This document shows positions 44,720-54,030 of a stretch of 64,000 bases of DNA, in pieces. The DNA lies in assembly GCF_001050375.1 (NCBI RefSeq), contig NZ_KQ130482.1, positions 326,954-390,953 of the forward strand, given 5' to 3'. The first letter of the stretch is position 1. Every line of letters starts with the position of its first letter. Position numbers and translations under genes: made by a program. The stretch is from Catenovulum maritimum. GTDB taxonomy: Bacteria; Pseudomonadota; Gammaproteobacteria; Enterobacterales; Alteromonadaceae. The notes below the pieces were generated by a model that made no database searches, was not told the origin of the DNA, and worked only from the letters and a program-made list of their open reading frames with translations.

Positions 44720-44907
44720 GTCGGATACTCATCTTAAAACAGCAAAATGGTTCAGTTAGAACCGAGTAAAATATACTTGGCTTATATATCTGAAATTTAA
44801 ATTGCGCAATTAAATTTTGCAGTCGGCTAAGATTAATTTTTGCGTTGGTTTTTTGAAGGCGTGCAGGCTTTAGAATAAGTGCTTAATGAGTTCGCTGTTA
44901 ACAGGCG

Positions 44908-44942
44908 TTTCAGCTTGTTTATTTCGGTTAAACAAGCTGAAA
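44908..44942. terminator. Stem-loop after the MFS transporter gene
   Basis: TTTCAGCTTGTTTA / TAAACAAGCTGAAA, 14 pairs with a 7-base loop, 13 bases past the stop of the minus-strand transporter gene. The T-run is weak, so it may act mainly as a 3'-end stabiliser. Confidence 0.6.
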
Positions 44943-44954
44943 ATTAGTCTAGAA

Positions 44955-46448
44955 TTATGCGTCTGTAGCTTGAGCATCTAAGTTATCGGCTGTCGATATT
45001 GCTGGTTTACTTTGGACAAAATAAACCGATATTGCACCAATGACTAAGGCTGCACCCGCTAAACTCATCATACTAATGGCGTGATTATCAAAACCATAAA
45101 ATAAGATTGGCCCTGCAATTAACCCGCAAATTATTTGTGGGCCAGCAACCGTAAAGTTAAAGATCCCCATGTAAATTCCAGTTTTACTAGCAGGTACTGC
45201 TCCCGCTAAAATGGTATATGGCATCGCAATTAACGCTGCCCATGCAATGCCGACACCCATCATAGGGACTAACATGCCAACTGCACCCATAGGAACAGAG
45301 ACTTGAGTAATTAGTAAGTTTAAATCTACGATTTCAGGGTTAGTAAATTGCCCCATAGTTAAGAAGCCAATGCCGCCAGCAGCAAGACCAAAAGCATAAG
45401 TTGGTTTTCTACCTATAACATTAGCCATTTTACCCATAACGGTTGAGAATAAAGCAGCTGAAATATACATAACCGCATATAGAATACCGATCCAATCACC
45501 AGCTGCACCTCTGGCTGCCGTCACTTCAGCTGGAACTTGATCAACAGATTTAATATAGTCAGGATCAAACCATATTGGATCAACGCCCCATGCGGTTTGG
45601 GTTACGGCAGCAAATATGTATACCCACATCAAAAACATAGGTGTCCAAGAGAAAAACTGAACGATAGCGAGTTGCTTCATCACACTTGGCATTTCACGCA
45701 TTATACCAATCGATGCTTTTAGCCTTTCAATTAAACTTAATTGAGGTTGCGTGGTTCGTGGTTGCTCTTCCGTTTCTGTTATTCCTTTGTATTCACGGTA
45801 AGTCTTAGGATCGTATTCTTTGGTTTTGTAAACTGTCCAAATCACAGATGCCAACATAATTGCTGCACCTAAGTAGAATGACCAAGCAACAGTTTCGGCA
45901 ACTTCACCTAATTCAGCTTTATTATTCATTGCCAATACATTGGTTAATACAAATGGTGCGATAGAACCGACGACAGCACCTAAGTTAATCAGAAGGGATT
46001 GAATTGAGTAGCCTTGATTTCTTTGTTCTTCCGGTACCATGTCTGAAACTAAAGCTCTAAACGGTTGAAATGCAGTATTAAAAGCTGCATCCATGATGGC
46101 GAGCATAATTAGACCAAAAATAATCGGCTGGACAAACATGACAAACACAGGTGCTTGGGGCATTAAAATCATTGCAATAGTGGCAATAATCGCTCCAGCA
46201 AGTATAAATGGACCTCGGCGGCCATATCGAGTCCAAATTTTATCTGAAGACGCGCCAACAAGAGGTTGGATTATGATCCCCATAATAGGTGCTAGTAACC
46301 ACATGTATGAAAGCGAATATAAGTTTGCGCCTAAGTCTGAAAGTACCCGGCTAATATTTGCGTTTTGTAAAGCAAAGCCAATTTGTACGCCTAAAAAGCC
46401 AAAGCTAACATTCCAAATTTGCCAAAAACTGAGTTTAGGTTGTTTCAT
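44955..46448 (-). CDS. MFS sugar transporter (GPH/SLC45-like), probable uronate uptake
   Basis: A 497-residue inner-membrane protein with 12 predicted helices. It starts FWQIWNVSFGFLGVQIGFAL and has the family loop GASSDKIWTRYGRRGPFI between helices 2 and 3, plus a second GKMANVIGRKP loop, as in the SLC45/sucrose-maltose-type MFS carriers found in alginate and other polysaccharide loci. Proton-driven import of unsaturated uronate monomers or dimers is the inferred function, from position near the alginate genes and from a TGTATTA box upstream shared with the reductase gene. Confidence 0.78.
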   Translation of the reverse strand: MKQPKLSFWQIWNVSFGFLGVQIGFALQNANISRVLSDLGANLYSLSYMWLLAPIMGIIIQPLVGASSDKIWTRYGRRGPFILAGAIIATIAMILMPQAPVFVMFVQPIIFGLIMLAIMDAAFNTAFQPFRALVSDMVPEEQRNQGYSIQSLLINLGAVVGSIAPFVLTNVLAMNNKAELGEVAETVAWSFYLGAAIMLASVIWTVYKTKEYDPKTYREYKGITETEEQPRTTQPQLSLIERLKASIGIMREMPSVMKQLAIVQFFSWTPMFLMWVYIFAAVTQTAWGVDPIWFDPDYIKSVDQVPAEVTAARGAAGDWIGILYAVMYISAALFSTVMGKMANVIGRKPTYAFGLAAGGIGFLTMGQFTNPEIVDLNLLITQVSVPMGAVGMLVPMMGVGIAWAALIAMPYTILAGAVPASKTGIYMGIFNFTVAGPQIICGLIAGPILFYGFDNHAISMMSLAGAALVIGAISVYFVQSKPAISTADNLDAQATDA

Positions 46449-46495
46449 GACGTGAAGTCCTCTTTTAACAGCATTTAATATCGCTCAATATAATC

Positions 46496-46531
46496 TGTAT
46501 TAATTATTTGTATATAGAATGTTGCAATACA
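46496..46531. promoter_or_regulatory. Candidate regulator boxes upstream of the MFS gene
   Basis: TGTATTAA (46496-46503) and GCAATACA (46524-46531) resemble the GTAATACA boxes before the SDR gene at 49621 and 49643 and lie 48-83 bases before the transporter start. The remaining gap to the chemoreceptor start holds no gene. Confidence 0.35.
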
Positions 46532-46773
46532 TACGTATGCAGGCTTAAGAAGGTCATTAATTGTTTGCTGCCCTAATATTATTCCGTTATTTATGGGGGG
46601 ATATTTTTGTTGTTTTAGATCAAACTTTGGGGTGACTTAATTAGAAATTTATAACTTTAGGGAGGATAATTAACCATAACAGTAGTATGGGATTAAATCA
46701 TCAGCTATCGATTGCTTAGCTTTCATATTTATTGTTGTCTGCCCAAATGCCACCCTCAAAATTGGAATCTATT

Positions 46774-48312
46774 ATGAATAGACGGAACACTCAAATAATT
46801 GATGAAGAAGTCACTTTTTCTGAAGAGCAGGAATTGGTCTCGACAACGGATTTACGCGGCGTGATAACTTATGCTAATAAAGCATTCTGCGATATAGCGG
46901 GATATGAGCTATCTGAACTGGTTGGTAAAAATCACAATATCGTGCGGCATCCTGACATGCCTAAGGCTGCATTTGCAGATTTATGGGATAAACTAAAAGA
47001 ACAGAAAGCTTGGCGTGGAGCAGTTAAAAATCGTTGTAAAGACGGCCGATATTACTGGGTGGATGCATTCGTTACCCCAATTTTTGATAAGGGACAGTTA
47101 GTTGGATATCAGTCTGTTAGACGTAAGCTCGCGCCAGAATATAAGGCTCAGGCAACTAAACTTTATCTAGATATAAACGCGCAAAAACGCATTCAAGCGC
47201 CTTTTTATACTTCCAGCCAATTTAAAAACTTTTGTTTTGGTACAATCGGGGCCGCCATTGTTGGTTTGTGTTATTTGTCACCTTTATTTGCTATCTCGTT
47301 ATTAGTTTTACCTTATTTAGTTTTTAATTTAGAGCTATTTAAAACGCCCTTATATTTTAATCAGTTAAAAAACGATTATGACAGCGTTTCAAGATTGGTT
47401 TATTCAGGCTATTCAGCGACGAGTCCTGCTGATTTTTTATTTAAGATGCAGCAAGGTAAAATCAAAACGATTTTAGGTCGAGTGATTGATAGCACAAGTA
47501 CACTTGAACAAGGCGCTGAATCTTTATTACAAGCTTCGGAGAAAGCCAAATTGGGAGTTGAGAAAGAGGTCGGTGAATTAAATCAAGTTGCGACTGCAAT
47601 TGAAGAAATGGTGGCAACTAACACAGATGTCGTTAAAAGCACGGTCGAGACTTCACAAAAAGTGGAATCGGTACACAGAGATTGCCAAACAGCTACCGAA
47701 TCTATGAGTTCAACGATGGAAAAAGTTGCTAAATTGGCTGAGGATGTTTCACGCTCTGCGAGTGCAGCGACTGAACTTGCCGCTGAAGCTGAGCGAATTG
47801 GTGAAGTGATGAATGAAATTCAAGGCATTGCTGATCAAACCAATTTACTCGCTTTAAATGCCGCGATTGAAGCTGCTAGGGCGGGTGAACATGGCAGAGG
47901 CTTCTCCGTTGTAGCGGATGAGGTCAGGGCTTTGTCTAGTCGAACACATACTGCAACCGAACAAATTCAAACTTCAGTTAATGAGATTCAGTCAACTTTG
48001 ATAAATTGGTCAGAGACTATGTTGGAAGGTAAAGCGTCTGCTGATTTATGTGTCGCAGAAACAAAAGAAACTCAAAGTTTAGTATTTAAGGTACATGATG
48101 ATGTAGCAATTATTGCTGATTTAACCGCACAAATATCAACAGCCTCTGAAGAGCAAAATATGGTATCTCAGGAGATTAGCCGAAATATCATTAACATTAA
48201 TGACGCGTCGCGGGATAACTTGGTACAAGCCAACATAGTGGAAGCAGAAGCGATTAAAATTGAAAATAGATCCGCTAATCTCGCATCGCTTGGTATTACA
48301 TTCGGTCAGTAG
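46774..48312 (+). CDS. Aer-like PAS-containing methyl-accepting chemotaxis protein
   Basis: A 512-residue chemoreceptor when started at 46774 (MNRRNTQ), preferred over an in-frame ATG at 46732 that lacks a ribosome binding site. It has an N-terminal PAS domain ([57 protein letters not shown]), a short two-helix membrane hairpin (about 155-190), and a cytoplasmic signalling domain with the conserved tip [20 protein letters not shown] followed by [19 protein letters not shown]. This is the Aer plan: an internal redox or energy sensor with no periplasmic ligand domain. It would signal through CheA/CheW encoded elsewhere. Confidence 0.9.
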   Translation: MNRRNTQIIDEEVTFSEEQELVSTTDLRGVITYANKAFCDIAGYELSELVGKNHNIVRHPDMPKAAFADLWDKLKEQKAWRGAVKNRCKDGRYYWVDAFVTPIFDKGQLVGYQSVRRKLAPEYKAQATKLYLDINAQKRIQAPFYTSSQFKNFCFGTIGAAIVGLCYLSPLFAISLLVLPYLVFNLELFKTPLYFNQLKNDYDSVSRLVYSGYSATSPADFLFKMQQGKIKTILGRVIDSTSTLEQGAESLLQASEKAKLGVEKEVGELNQVATAIEEMVATNTDVVKSTVETSQKVESVHRDCQTATESMSSTMEKVAKLAEDVSRSASAATELAAEAERIGEVMNEIQGIADQTNLLALNAAIEAARAGEHGRGFSVVADEVRALSSRTHTATEQIQTSVNEIQSTLINWSETMLEGKASADLCVAETKETQSLVFKVHDDVAIIADLTAQISTASEEQNMVSQEISRNIININDASRDNLVQANIVEAEAIKIENRSANLASLGITFGQ

Positions 48313-48443
48313 GGCATAACCGATTAAAATTTTGGGTGCAAAGGCAGATTGCTATTATAGAGTTTAACTTGTATAAATCGATAATCTAAAATGATGCCTA
48401 CTGAATGTGTTGGTTGCTTAAATTTCACTGAATAGGAAGCAAA

Positions 48444-49382
48444 ATGCCATATGATCTGACAACCCGCCTAGTTATAGGGTTATCTTCTAGTGCTTTGTTT
48501 GATTTAACTGAAGCTGATACCGTTTATCGTAACCATGGCGAATCAGAATACAGGCAATACCAGCAACAAAATTTAGACCGGCCACTCAATAAAGGCGTTG
48601 CATTTCCACTTATTCGGCGTTTACTGAGTCTAAATAAATTAAGTTCCCCGGACGATCCGCTTGTTGAAGTTATTTTGTTGTCTCGAAATGATCCAGATAC
48701 TGGGTTAAGGGTCATGAATTCGATCGAGCATTATCAGCTAGGTATTAGCAGAGCCGTTTTTCTCCAAGGAAAATCGCCTTATAAATACATACCTGCTTTT
48801 AATATCGAGTTATTTTTATCTGCAAATATTGAAGACGTTCAACAGGCAGTGGCGGCTGGTTACCCTGCTGGTCAAATTTTATCTGGTCATATTTTAGATG
48901 ATATAGCAGACACTGAACTTAGAATTGCTTTTGATTTTGATGGTGTGCTGGCAGATGATGAATCTGAATTAATATATAGGAACTCGAAATCCATATCAGA
49001 TTTTCATGCTTACGAAGCTGAACACCAAGATGTTCCTCATAAACCTGGTCCTTTAAAGAACTTCTTACAACGAATCTCTCGCATTCAAAAGTTAGAACTC
49101 GCCTTGTCAGAAAATGATGCCAGTTACCGACCTATTTTAAATGTTTCTATTGTTACGGCGCGTAATGCACCTTCACATAAGCGGGTGATTAAGACGATGA
49201 AAGCTTGGGATATTATGGTTAATCAAGCCTACTTTATGGGCGGGGTTGAAAAGTTAAAAGTCCTTGAAGTGATAAAGCCGCATATGTTTTTTGACGATCA
49301 AAAATTGCATTTACAGGCTTCTTCCGCGTTTTTACCTTCTGTCCACATACCTTTTGGGACCGCTAACCAAAAATCTAATTAG
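48444..49382 (+). CDS. 5'-nucleotidase (NT5C1-like family)
   Basis: A 312-residue protein of the cytosolic 5'-nucleotidase family (PF06189-like). Features: RLVIGLSSSALFDL at the N terminus, VEVILLSRNDPDTGLRVMNS, HYQLGISRAVFLQGKSPYKY, the HAD-type aspartates in RIAFDFDGVLADDESE, SIVTARNAP, and FFDDQKLH near the end. It dephosphorylates nucleoside monophosphates. It is a single gene behind AGGAAGC with no operon link. Confidence 0.85.
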   Translation: MPYDLTTRLVIGLSSSALFDLTEADTVYRNHGESEYRQYQQQNLDRPLNKGVAFPLIRRLLSLNKLSSPDDPLVEVILLSRNDPDTGLRVMNSIEHYQLGISRAVFLQGKSPYKYIPAFNIELFLSANIEDVQQAVAAGYPAGQILSGHILDDIADTELRIAFDFDGVLADDESELIYRNSKSISDFHAYEAEHQDVPHKPGPLKNFLQRISRIQKLELALSENDASYRPILNVSIVTARNAPSHKRVIKTMKAWDIMVNQAYFMGGVEKLKVLEVIKPHMFFDDQKLHLQASSAFLPSVHIPFGTANQKSN

Positions 49383-49618
49383 CCTGTTACGGATGAACCT
49401 TGGGTTGTAAAACCAATTCCCCGGTTGAAGTGAACACAGTCGCTTTCGTAATTTATTACTTTCATTAAGTTGAGAGGCGCTTGGTTAAGCAGGATGTAGA
49501 TGATTATTTTCCCAGTATTATTAGTTGGTTATTCAAATCTTGTTATTTTTTGTCTGAATTAAATTTATTTTTATTGTTTGACCTTTTGTATTATTTGTAA
49601 GTTGTGACTACAATTGAA

Positions 49619-49650
49619 TTGTAATACATGTTTTCGTGTGGTGTAATACA
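49619..49650 (+). promoter_or_regulatory. Repeated GTAATACA boxes upstream of the SDR gene
   Basis: TTGTAATACA (49619-49628) and GTGTAATACA (49641-49650) are direct repeats 22 bases apart, 34 bases before the start codon. Similar boxes precede the MFS gene (46496) and the gap at 62171. A binding site for the FadR-type regulator encoded at 50617 is suspected. No gene is seen between 49383 and 49683. Confidence 0.4.
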
Positions 49651-49683
49651 CAAAACTTTGGTCAAGATAAAAAGGTAACTAAT

Positions 49684-50424
49684 ATGAAGGGTAAAACTGT
49701 ACTTGTTTCTGGTGGTGGTCGTGATATTGGTAAGGCATGCGCAATTGAATTAGCCAAAAGAGGTGCTAATGTATGTATTACTTATTACTCAAGTGATGCT
49801 TCTGCTGCAGACGCTGTCAAAGAAATTGAAGCATTAGGTGTTAAAGCCATTGCGATTAAAGCAGATTTAACAAAATTAGAAGATGTTGAACATGTTGTTA
49901 GCAAAACGGTAGAAACTTTTGGTAGCCTAGATAGTTTATTACATGTTTCTGGTGGTTTGATCGATCGTGTGAAAATTGCTGAAATGAGTGATAGTCACTG
50001 GGATAGAGTAATGGATGTTAACTTAACTTCATTATTCATGATGACAAGAGCTTGTATCCCGCACATCAATAAAGGCGGCAGTATCGTTACTTTTGCTTCT
50101 CAAGCAGCGCGTGATGGTGGTGGCCCTGGTGCTGTGGCTTATGCAACTAGTAAAGGCGCTATAATGACATTTACTCGCGGTTTAGCTAAAGAGTTAGGTC
50201 CTGATATTCGTGTAAACAGCTTGTGCCCAGGTATGATTAGCACTGGTTTCCACGACACTTTTACTAAGCCTGAAGTTCGTGTAAATGTTGCTGGTGCAAC
50301 TGCATTAAAACGAGAAGGTACATCTGAAGAAGTGGCTAAGTTAGCTGCGTTTTTAGCGTCTGACGAATCTTCTTATATGACAGGTAACTGCGTAGATATT
50401 AACGCAGGTTTATTCTTCTCATAA
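49684..50424 (+). CDS. Short-chain dehydrogenase, probable DEH reductase of the alginate pathway
   Basis: A 246-residue SDR when started at 49684 ([20 protein letters not shown]); an in-frame upstream ATG at 49636 adds residues with no family match. Cofactor motif GGGRDIGKA (10-18), NNAG-equivalent HVSGG, catalytic serine in FASQAARDG, and YATSK (tyrosine and lysine). In alginate loci such enzymes reduce 4-deoxy-L-erythro-5-hexoseulose uronate (DEH) to 2-keto-3-deoxygluconate with NAD(P)H. That role is inferred from the neighbouring PL6/PL17, kdgK and eda. A GGGGATA/TATCCCC hairpin at 50434-50452 follows the gene. Confidence 0.78.
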   Translation: MKGKTVLVSGGGRDIGKACAIELAKRGANVCITYYSSDASAADAVKEIEALGVKAIAIKADLTKLEDVEHVVSKTVETFGSLDSLLHVSGGLIDRVKIAEMSDSHWDRVMDVNLTSLFMMTRACIPHINKGGSIVTFASQAARDGGGPGAVAYATSKGAIMTFTRGLAKELGPDIRVNSLCPGMISTGFHDTFTKPEVRVNVAGATALKREGTSEEVAKLAAFLASDESSYMTGNCVDINAGLFFS

Positions 50425-50616
50425 AACCTACAAGGGGATACGTGTTATCCCCGTGCCCTACTTGAGTTCTAGATAAGAAATTAGCCAATTAACTGTATCT
50501 AACACTATTCTCATTTTAGGCATGTCATTTTTCTTATAACAGCCGGACTTTACAATCGAATTAAAGCTGTTATCAGGAAAAAGGCCCTCAAGAAAGCAAG
50601 TTGTTATCCCGAATCG

Positions 50617-51360
50617 CTAAGTGTTTCTGCCTGCTACGACATGATCAAGTGAATATAAGCCTCTAGTCTCTGTCGTTTTCTTTTTAACCTGCTCTAATGC
50701 CTTCGCTTCACTGGCATCAAATAATGCATTTATCAAACGCTCAAAGTGTTTATGCATAGCGGTTCTGGCTGCTGATGAGTTATGCGTTTTTAGTGCTTTA
50801 AGTATTTCTCTATGTTCTTCTAAGCGCTTGTCATGCCCTTGATTACATATGTCTTTATAGGCATTGACGACTTCAGCTCTGCTGCTTCTTATTTTCCATA
50901 ACCCTTGTATCGCAGTTAGTACTGCATTATTTTTAGTGGCTTTAGCAATTAGAAAATGAAATTCTTTATCTGCCTTGTCGACCTCTACCCCGGATTCCAT
51001 TTGCGACATGGTTTTTTCTAGGGATTGTATTATTTCATCTGAAATTGTCACTGCTGCTAGGGCGGCTGCTTCACCTTCGAATAAAGCACGAGTTTGGGTT
51101 AATTCAAATGCACTTATTTTTAGGTTGTTAGGTGCTTCATGTTGGTTGTTTAACACGTACACACCAGAACCTGTCTTTACTTCAACGCGTCCTCTAACTT
51201 CTAGTGCAATGATTGCTTCTCTAATTGTCGGACGACTGACTTTGTAAGTTTCTACAAATTCTCGTTCAGGCGGCAAACGGCAACCTGGAGCAAATTCCCC
51301 AGAATCTATTCTCGCTTCAATTTTTTCAACTATGTGCCAAAACATTCTTTTATTTTTCAT
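50617..51360 (-). CDS. GntR-family (FadR subgroup) regulator
   Basis: A 247-residue repressor. N-terminal winged helix: ARIDSGEFAPGCRLPPEREF, VSRPTIREAIIALEVRGRVE; C-terminal FCD ligand domain with the acid/histidine metal or carboxylate site (FHFLIAKATKNNAV, HREILKAL, AMHKHFERL). FadR-type GntR proteins sense small acids such as KDG. It is divergent from the PL6-PL17-kdgK-eda genes and lies between them and the reductase gene, so it is the likely controller of the alginate set. Confidence 0.88.
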   Translation of the reverse strand: MKNKRMFWHIVEKIEARIDSGEFAPGCRLPPEREFVETYKVSRPTIREAIIALEVRGRVEVKTGSGVYVLNNQHEAPNNLKISAFELTQTRALFEGEAAALAAVTISDEIIQSLEKTMSQMESGVEVDKADKEFHFLIAKATKNNAVLTAIQGLWKIRSSRAEVVNAYKDICNQGHDKRLEEHREILKALKTHNSSAARTAMHKHFERLINALFDASEAKALEQVKKKTTETRGLYSLDHVVAGRNT

Positions 51361-51765
51361 ATTTATTCTCTAAAGATATTGGTTGATAACCATAGTTTTA
51401 TCCCATCAATCCCCTTATTTGTTAGTGCTTATAGGTGACAGTCGTAAAACCAAAAATAATAAAAACACTTATCATACATAATGGTTATATTCTAAAAAAT
51501 ATTGTAAGTCAAATTATTGTATTTTGTTTGACATATTAAGGGGTGTTTGGTTAGAATGAATTATCAGTCATTTATTGATTGAATACTAAGTAACCAAAAT
51601 AAAGGTTCAAGCATTATGAAAAACATAACTACAAAGAAAAACGCAATAACGAGTTCAGCTGTTTGTCATTGTGTTTAGTGGAATAGATTTTAACGATTAA
51701 GTCTGTCCTTCGGGAGCGCTCCGTTTTATTTAGGGCGCTCTATTTTTTTCCAAGAGGTTGGGAAT
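51361..51765 (+). promoter_or_regulatory. Leader region of the alginate lyase operon with small ORF and terminator-like hairpin
   Basis: A 405-base gap. A 20-codon frame (51616-51678, MKNITTKKNAITSSAVCHCV) has no strong ribosome binding site. It is followed by a hairpin, GAGCGC(T)CC / GGGCGCTC (51714-51740), and a TATTTTTTT run, then AAGAGG and the PL6 start at 51766. A transcription stop inside the leader suggests attenuation or a processed 5' end. Promoter elements and operators for the divergent regulator must lie at 51361-51600, which is very AT-rich. Confidence 0.5.
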
Positions 51766-54015
51766 ATGAAATTAATTATTAAAAATATTTTAGCTTGTTT
51801 AGTTCTAGTATTAACAAGCTTAGCCTTAATCAAAAATTCAGTTGCGGCTGAATATTTAGTAGGCTCACAACAAGAATATCGTCAAGTTACAAAAAAATTA
51901 AAAGCGGGTGATGTTCTAGTTTTAAAAAATGGGGTATGGAAAGATTTTGAAATTGTTTTTAAAGGTAAAGGAACGAAAGCTAATCCTATAACCTTAACTG
52001 CTGAAACTAAAGGTAAAGTCATTCTATCTGGTTTGTCTAATTTACGTATAGCTGGAGAATACTTAATCGTTAAGGGATTGGTTTTTAAAGATGGATATAC
52101 ACCTACAAACGAGGTTATTTCATTTAAATATAACAGTAAAGAATTAGCTCATAATAGCCGAGTTACTGAAGTTGTTATTGACGAATATAGTAATCCTGAT
52201 CGTTTTGAATCTGACTATTGGGTCGGCATGTATGGCCAAAATAATAGATTTGATCACTCTTTTTTACGTGGTAAACGTAATAAAGGTGTGACTATGGCTG
52301 TTCGTTTAAATACCAAAGAGAGCCAAGAAAATCGTCATAGAATCGATCATAATTATTTTGGTCCGAGACCAATATTTGGCTCTAATGGCGGCGAAACTTT
52401 ACGCATAGGTACTAGCCATTACTCATTATCTAACTCTTACACTTTAGTTGAGAATAACTATTTTGATCGATGTGATGGTGAAGTTGAAATTATTTCAGTT
52501 AAATCTGGAAAGAATATATTACGAAATAACGTATTTTTTGAATCTCAAGGTACGTTAACTCTTCGTCACGGTAATGGTAATTTAGTTGAATCAAATCTAT
52601 TTATTGGAAATGGGGTTAATCACACAGGTGGTATTCGAGTTATTAATAAAGACCAAATTATCCGCAATAACTATTTATCAGGTTTAACGGGTAGCCGATT
52701 TGGTAGTGGTTTTACTATTATGAATGGTGTACCTAATTCTAAAATTAATCGTTATCACCAAGTAGAAAATGCATTAATTGAAAATAACACCTTTATTGAC
52801 ATAGATAATATTCATTTGGCAGCGGGTGCTGATTCTGAGCGCACGGCGGCACCAATTAATTCAGTGTTTAAGCGCAACCTGCTGGTAAATCAGTCTAAGC
52901 AAACACCGTTTAGTATTTTTGATGATATCTCAGGTATTAAGTTTAGTGACAATCTAGCTAACTTTAACTTGAGTAAAATTAATAGTGGTTTTGTCAGCAA
53001 AAAAGCAATAGAGCTAAACAAAGATGCGAATGGCTTGCTTGTGGCGAACTCTAAAAACTATGGTGCACAATTAGATTTTGTGATTGATAAAGCGAAAACT
53101 GGTCCAACTTGGTATGATAAATCTGATCTTGCTAAGCAATTTGATAGTGGCAAATTAGTCAAAGTCTCGCCAGCGGATAGCGCACTTTCAAAAGCAGTTT
53201 CAGCGGCGAGTTCAGGTGACATTATCGAACTTGAATCTGGTGAATATGTTGTTAGTAAAATCTTAATGTTGAATAAAGTCTTAACGATTAAAGCTGCAGA
53301 TAATGCCAATGTTGTTGTGTATCCAGAAAGAAGTACATTGTTTGAAATACAAAATTTTGGCGCACTAAAAATTGATGGATTGACTATAAGTGGTTTAAAA
53401 GCACCTGATTCAAGCGGTAATACACTGATTAGAACCCAAAAGTGGGGTATGTTTTATAACTATCAATTAACTGTGATAAATAGCAGAGTCATTGATTTGG
53501 ATATTAATCATTCTTATCATTTCTTTGATGCTGGTTCTCGTAGCTTTGCTGATCACATCACAATCAAGAATAGCGTATTCAAAAATATTACTGGTGACTT
53601 CTTACGTTTGAACAAAGAGACTGATGACCTAGGTATATATAATGCTGAGTATGTCACACTGAAAGACAATGAGTTCGACAATATAGGTGGTGCTTTACTT
53701 GACCTTTACCGTGGCGGGACGGATGAAAGTACTTTTGGTCCTCATGCTTATGTTAAAGGTAACAAGATACATAATATTGGCCATAGCAAACGCAATAAAA
53801 TTAATGCCGCGATTAAACTTCACGGTGTGCAACAAAGCTATGTTTCTGGCAATCAATTTACCCAAAGTGAGCTGATAAAGGTTGAACATACAGTCGGTGA
53901 TCCTGTCACTGAGATCGAGAACAATCAATTTACTGCTACAGCTAAACCAGAAGCCGTTGAGTTGGTGTTTAAACAAGCATCAACTGCAAAAATCACTAAC
54001 AACACGTATCAATAA
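51766..54015 (+). CDS. PL6-family alginate lyase (chondroitinase-B fold)
   Basis: A 749-residue secreted lyase: signal peptide to about residue 27 (NSVAA), then a right-handed parallel beta-helix. The PL6 catalytic pair is visible as K246 (IISVKSGKN) and R267 (LTLRHGNGN), 21 residues apart as in the alginate lyase AlyGC, with conserved NGGETLRIG and FGPRP. A second beta-helix domain begins near residue 460 (AASSGDIIELESGEYVVSKI), giving the two-domain layout of longer PL6 enzymes. It cleaves alginate by beta-elimination, giving unsaturated products. First gene of the operon, 15 bases before the PL17 gene. Confidence 0.9.
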   Translation: MKLIIKNILACLVLVLTSLALIKNSVAAEYLVGSQQEYRQVTKKLKAGDVLVLKNGVWKDFEIVFKGKGTKANPITLTAETKGKVILSGLSNLRIAGEYLIVKGLVFKDGYTPTNEVISFKYNSKELAHNSRVTEVVIDEYSNPDRFESDYWVGMYGQNNRFDHSFLRGKRNKGVTMAVRLNTKESQENRHRIDHNYFGPRPIFGSNGGETLRIGTSHYSLSNSYTLVENNYFDRCDGEVEIISVKSGKNILRNNVFFESQGTLTLRHGNGNLVESNLFIGNGVNHTGGIRVINKDQIIRNNYLSGLTGSRFGSGFTIMNGVPNSKINRYHQVENALIENNTFIDIDNIHLAAGADSERTAAPINSVFKRNLLVNQSKQTPFSIFDDISGIKFSDNLANFNLSKINSGFVSKKAIELNKDANGLLVANSKNYGAQLDFVIDKAKTGPTWYDKSDLAKQFDSGKLVKVSPADSALSKAVSAASSGDIIELESGEYVVSKILMLNKVLTIKAADNANVVVYPERSTLFEIQNFGALKIDGLTISGLKAPDSSGNTLIRTQKWGMFYNYQLTVINSRVIDLDINHSYHFFDAGSRSFADHITIKNSVFKNITGDFLRLNKETDDLGIYNAEYVTLKDNEFDNIGGALLDLYRGGTDESTFGPHAYVKGNKIHNIGHSKRNKINAAIKLHGVQQSYVSGNQFTQSELIKVEHTVGDPVTEIENNQFTATAKPEAVELVFKQASTAKITNNTYQ

Positions 54016-54030
54016 GGATAGGGTTAACTG

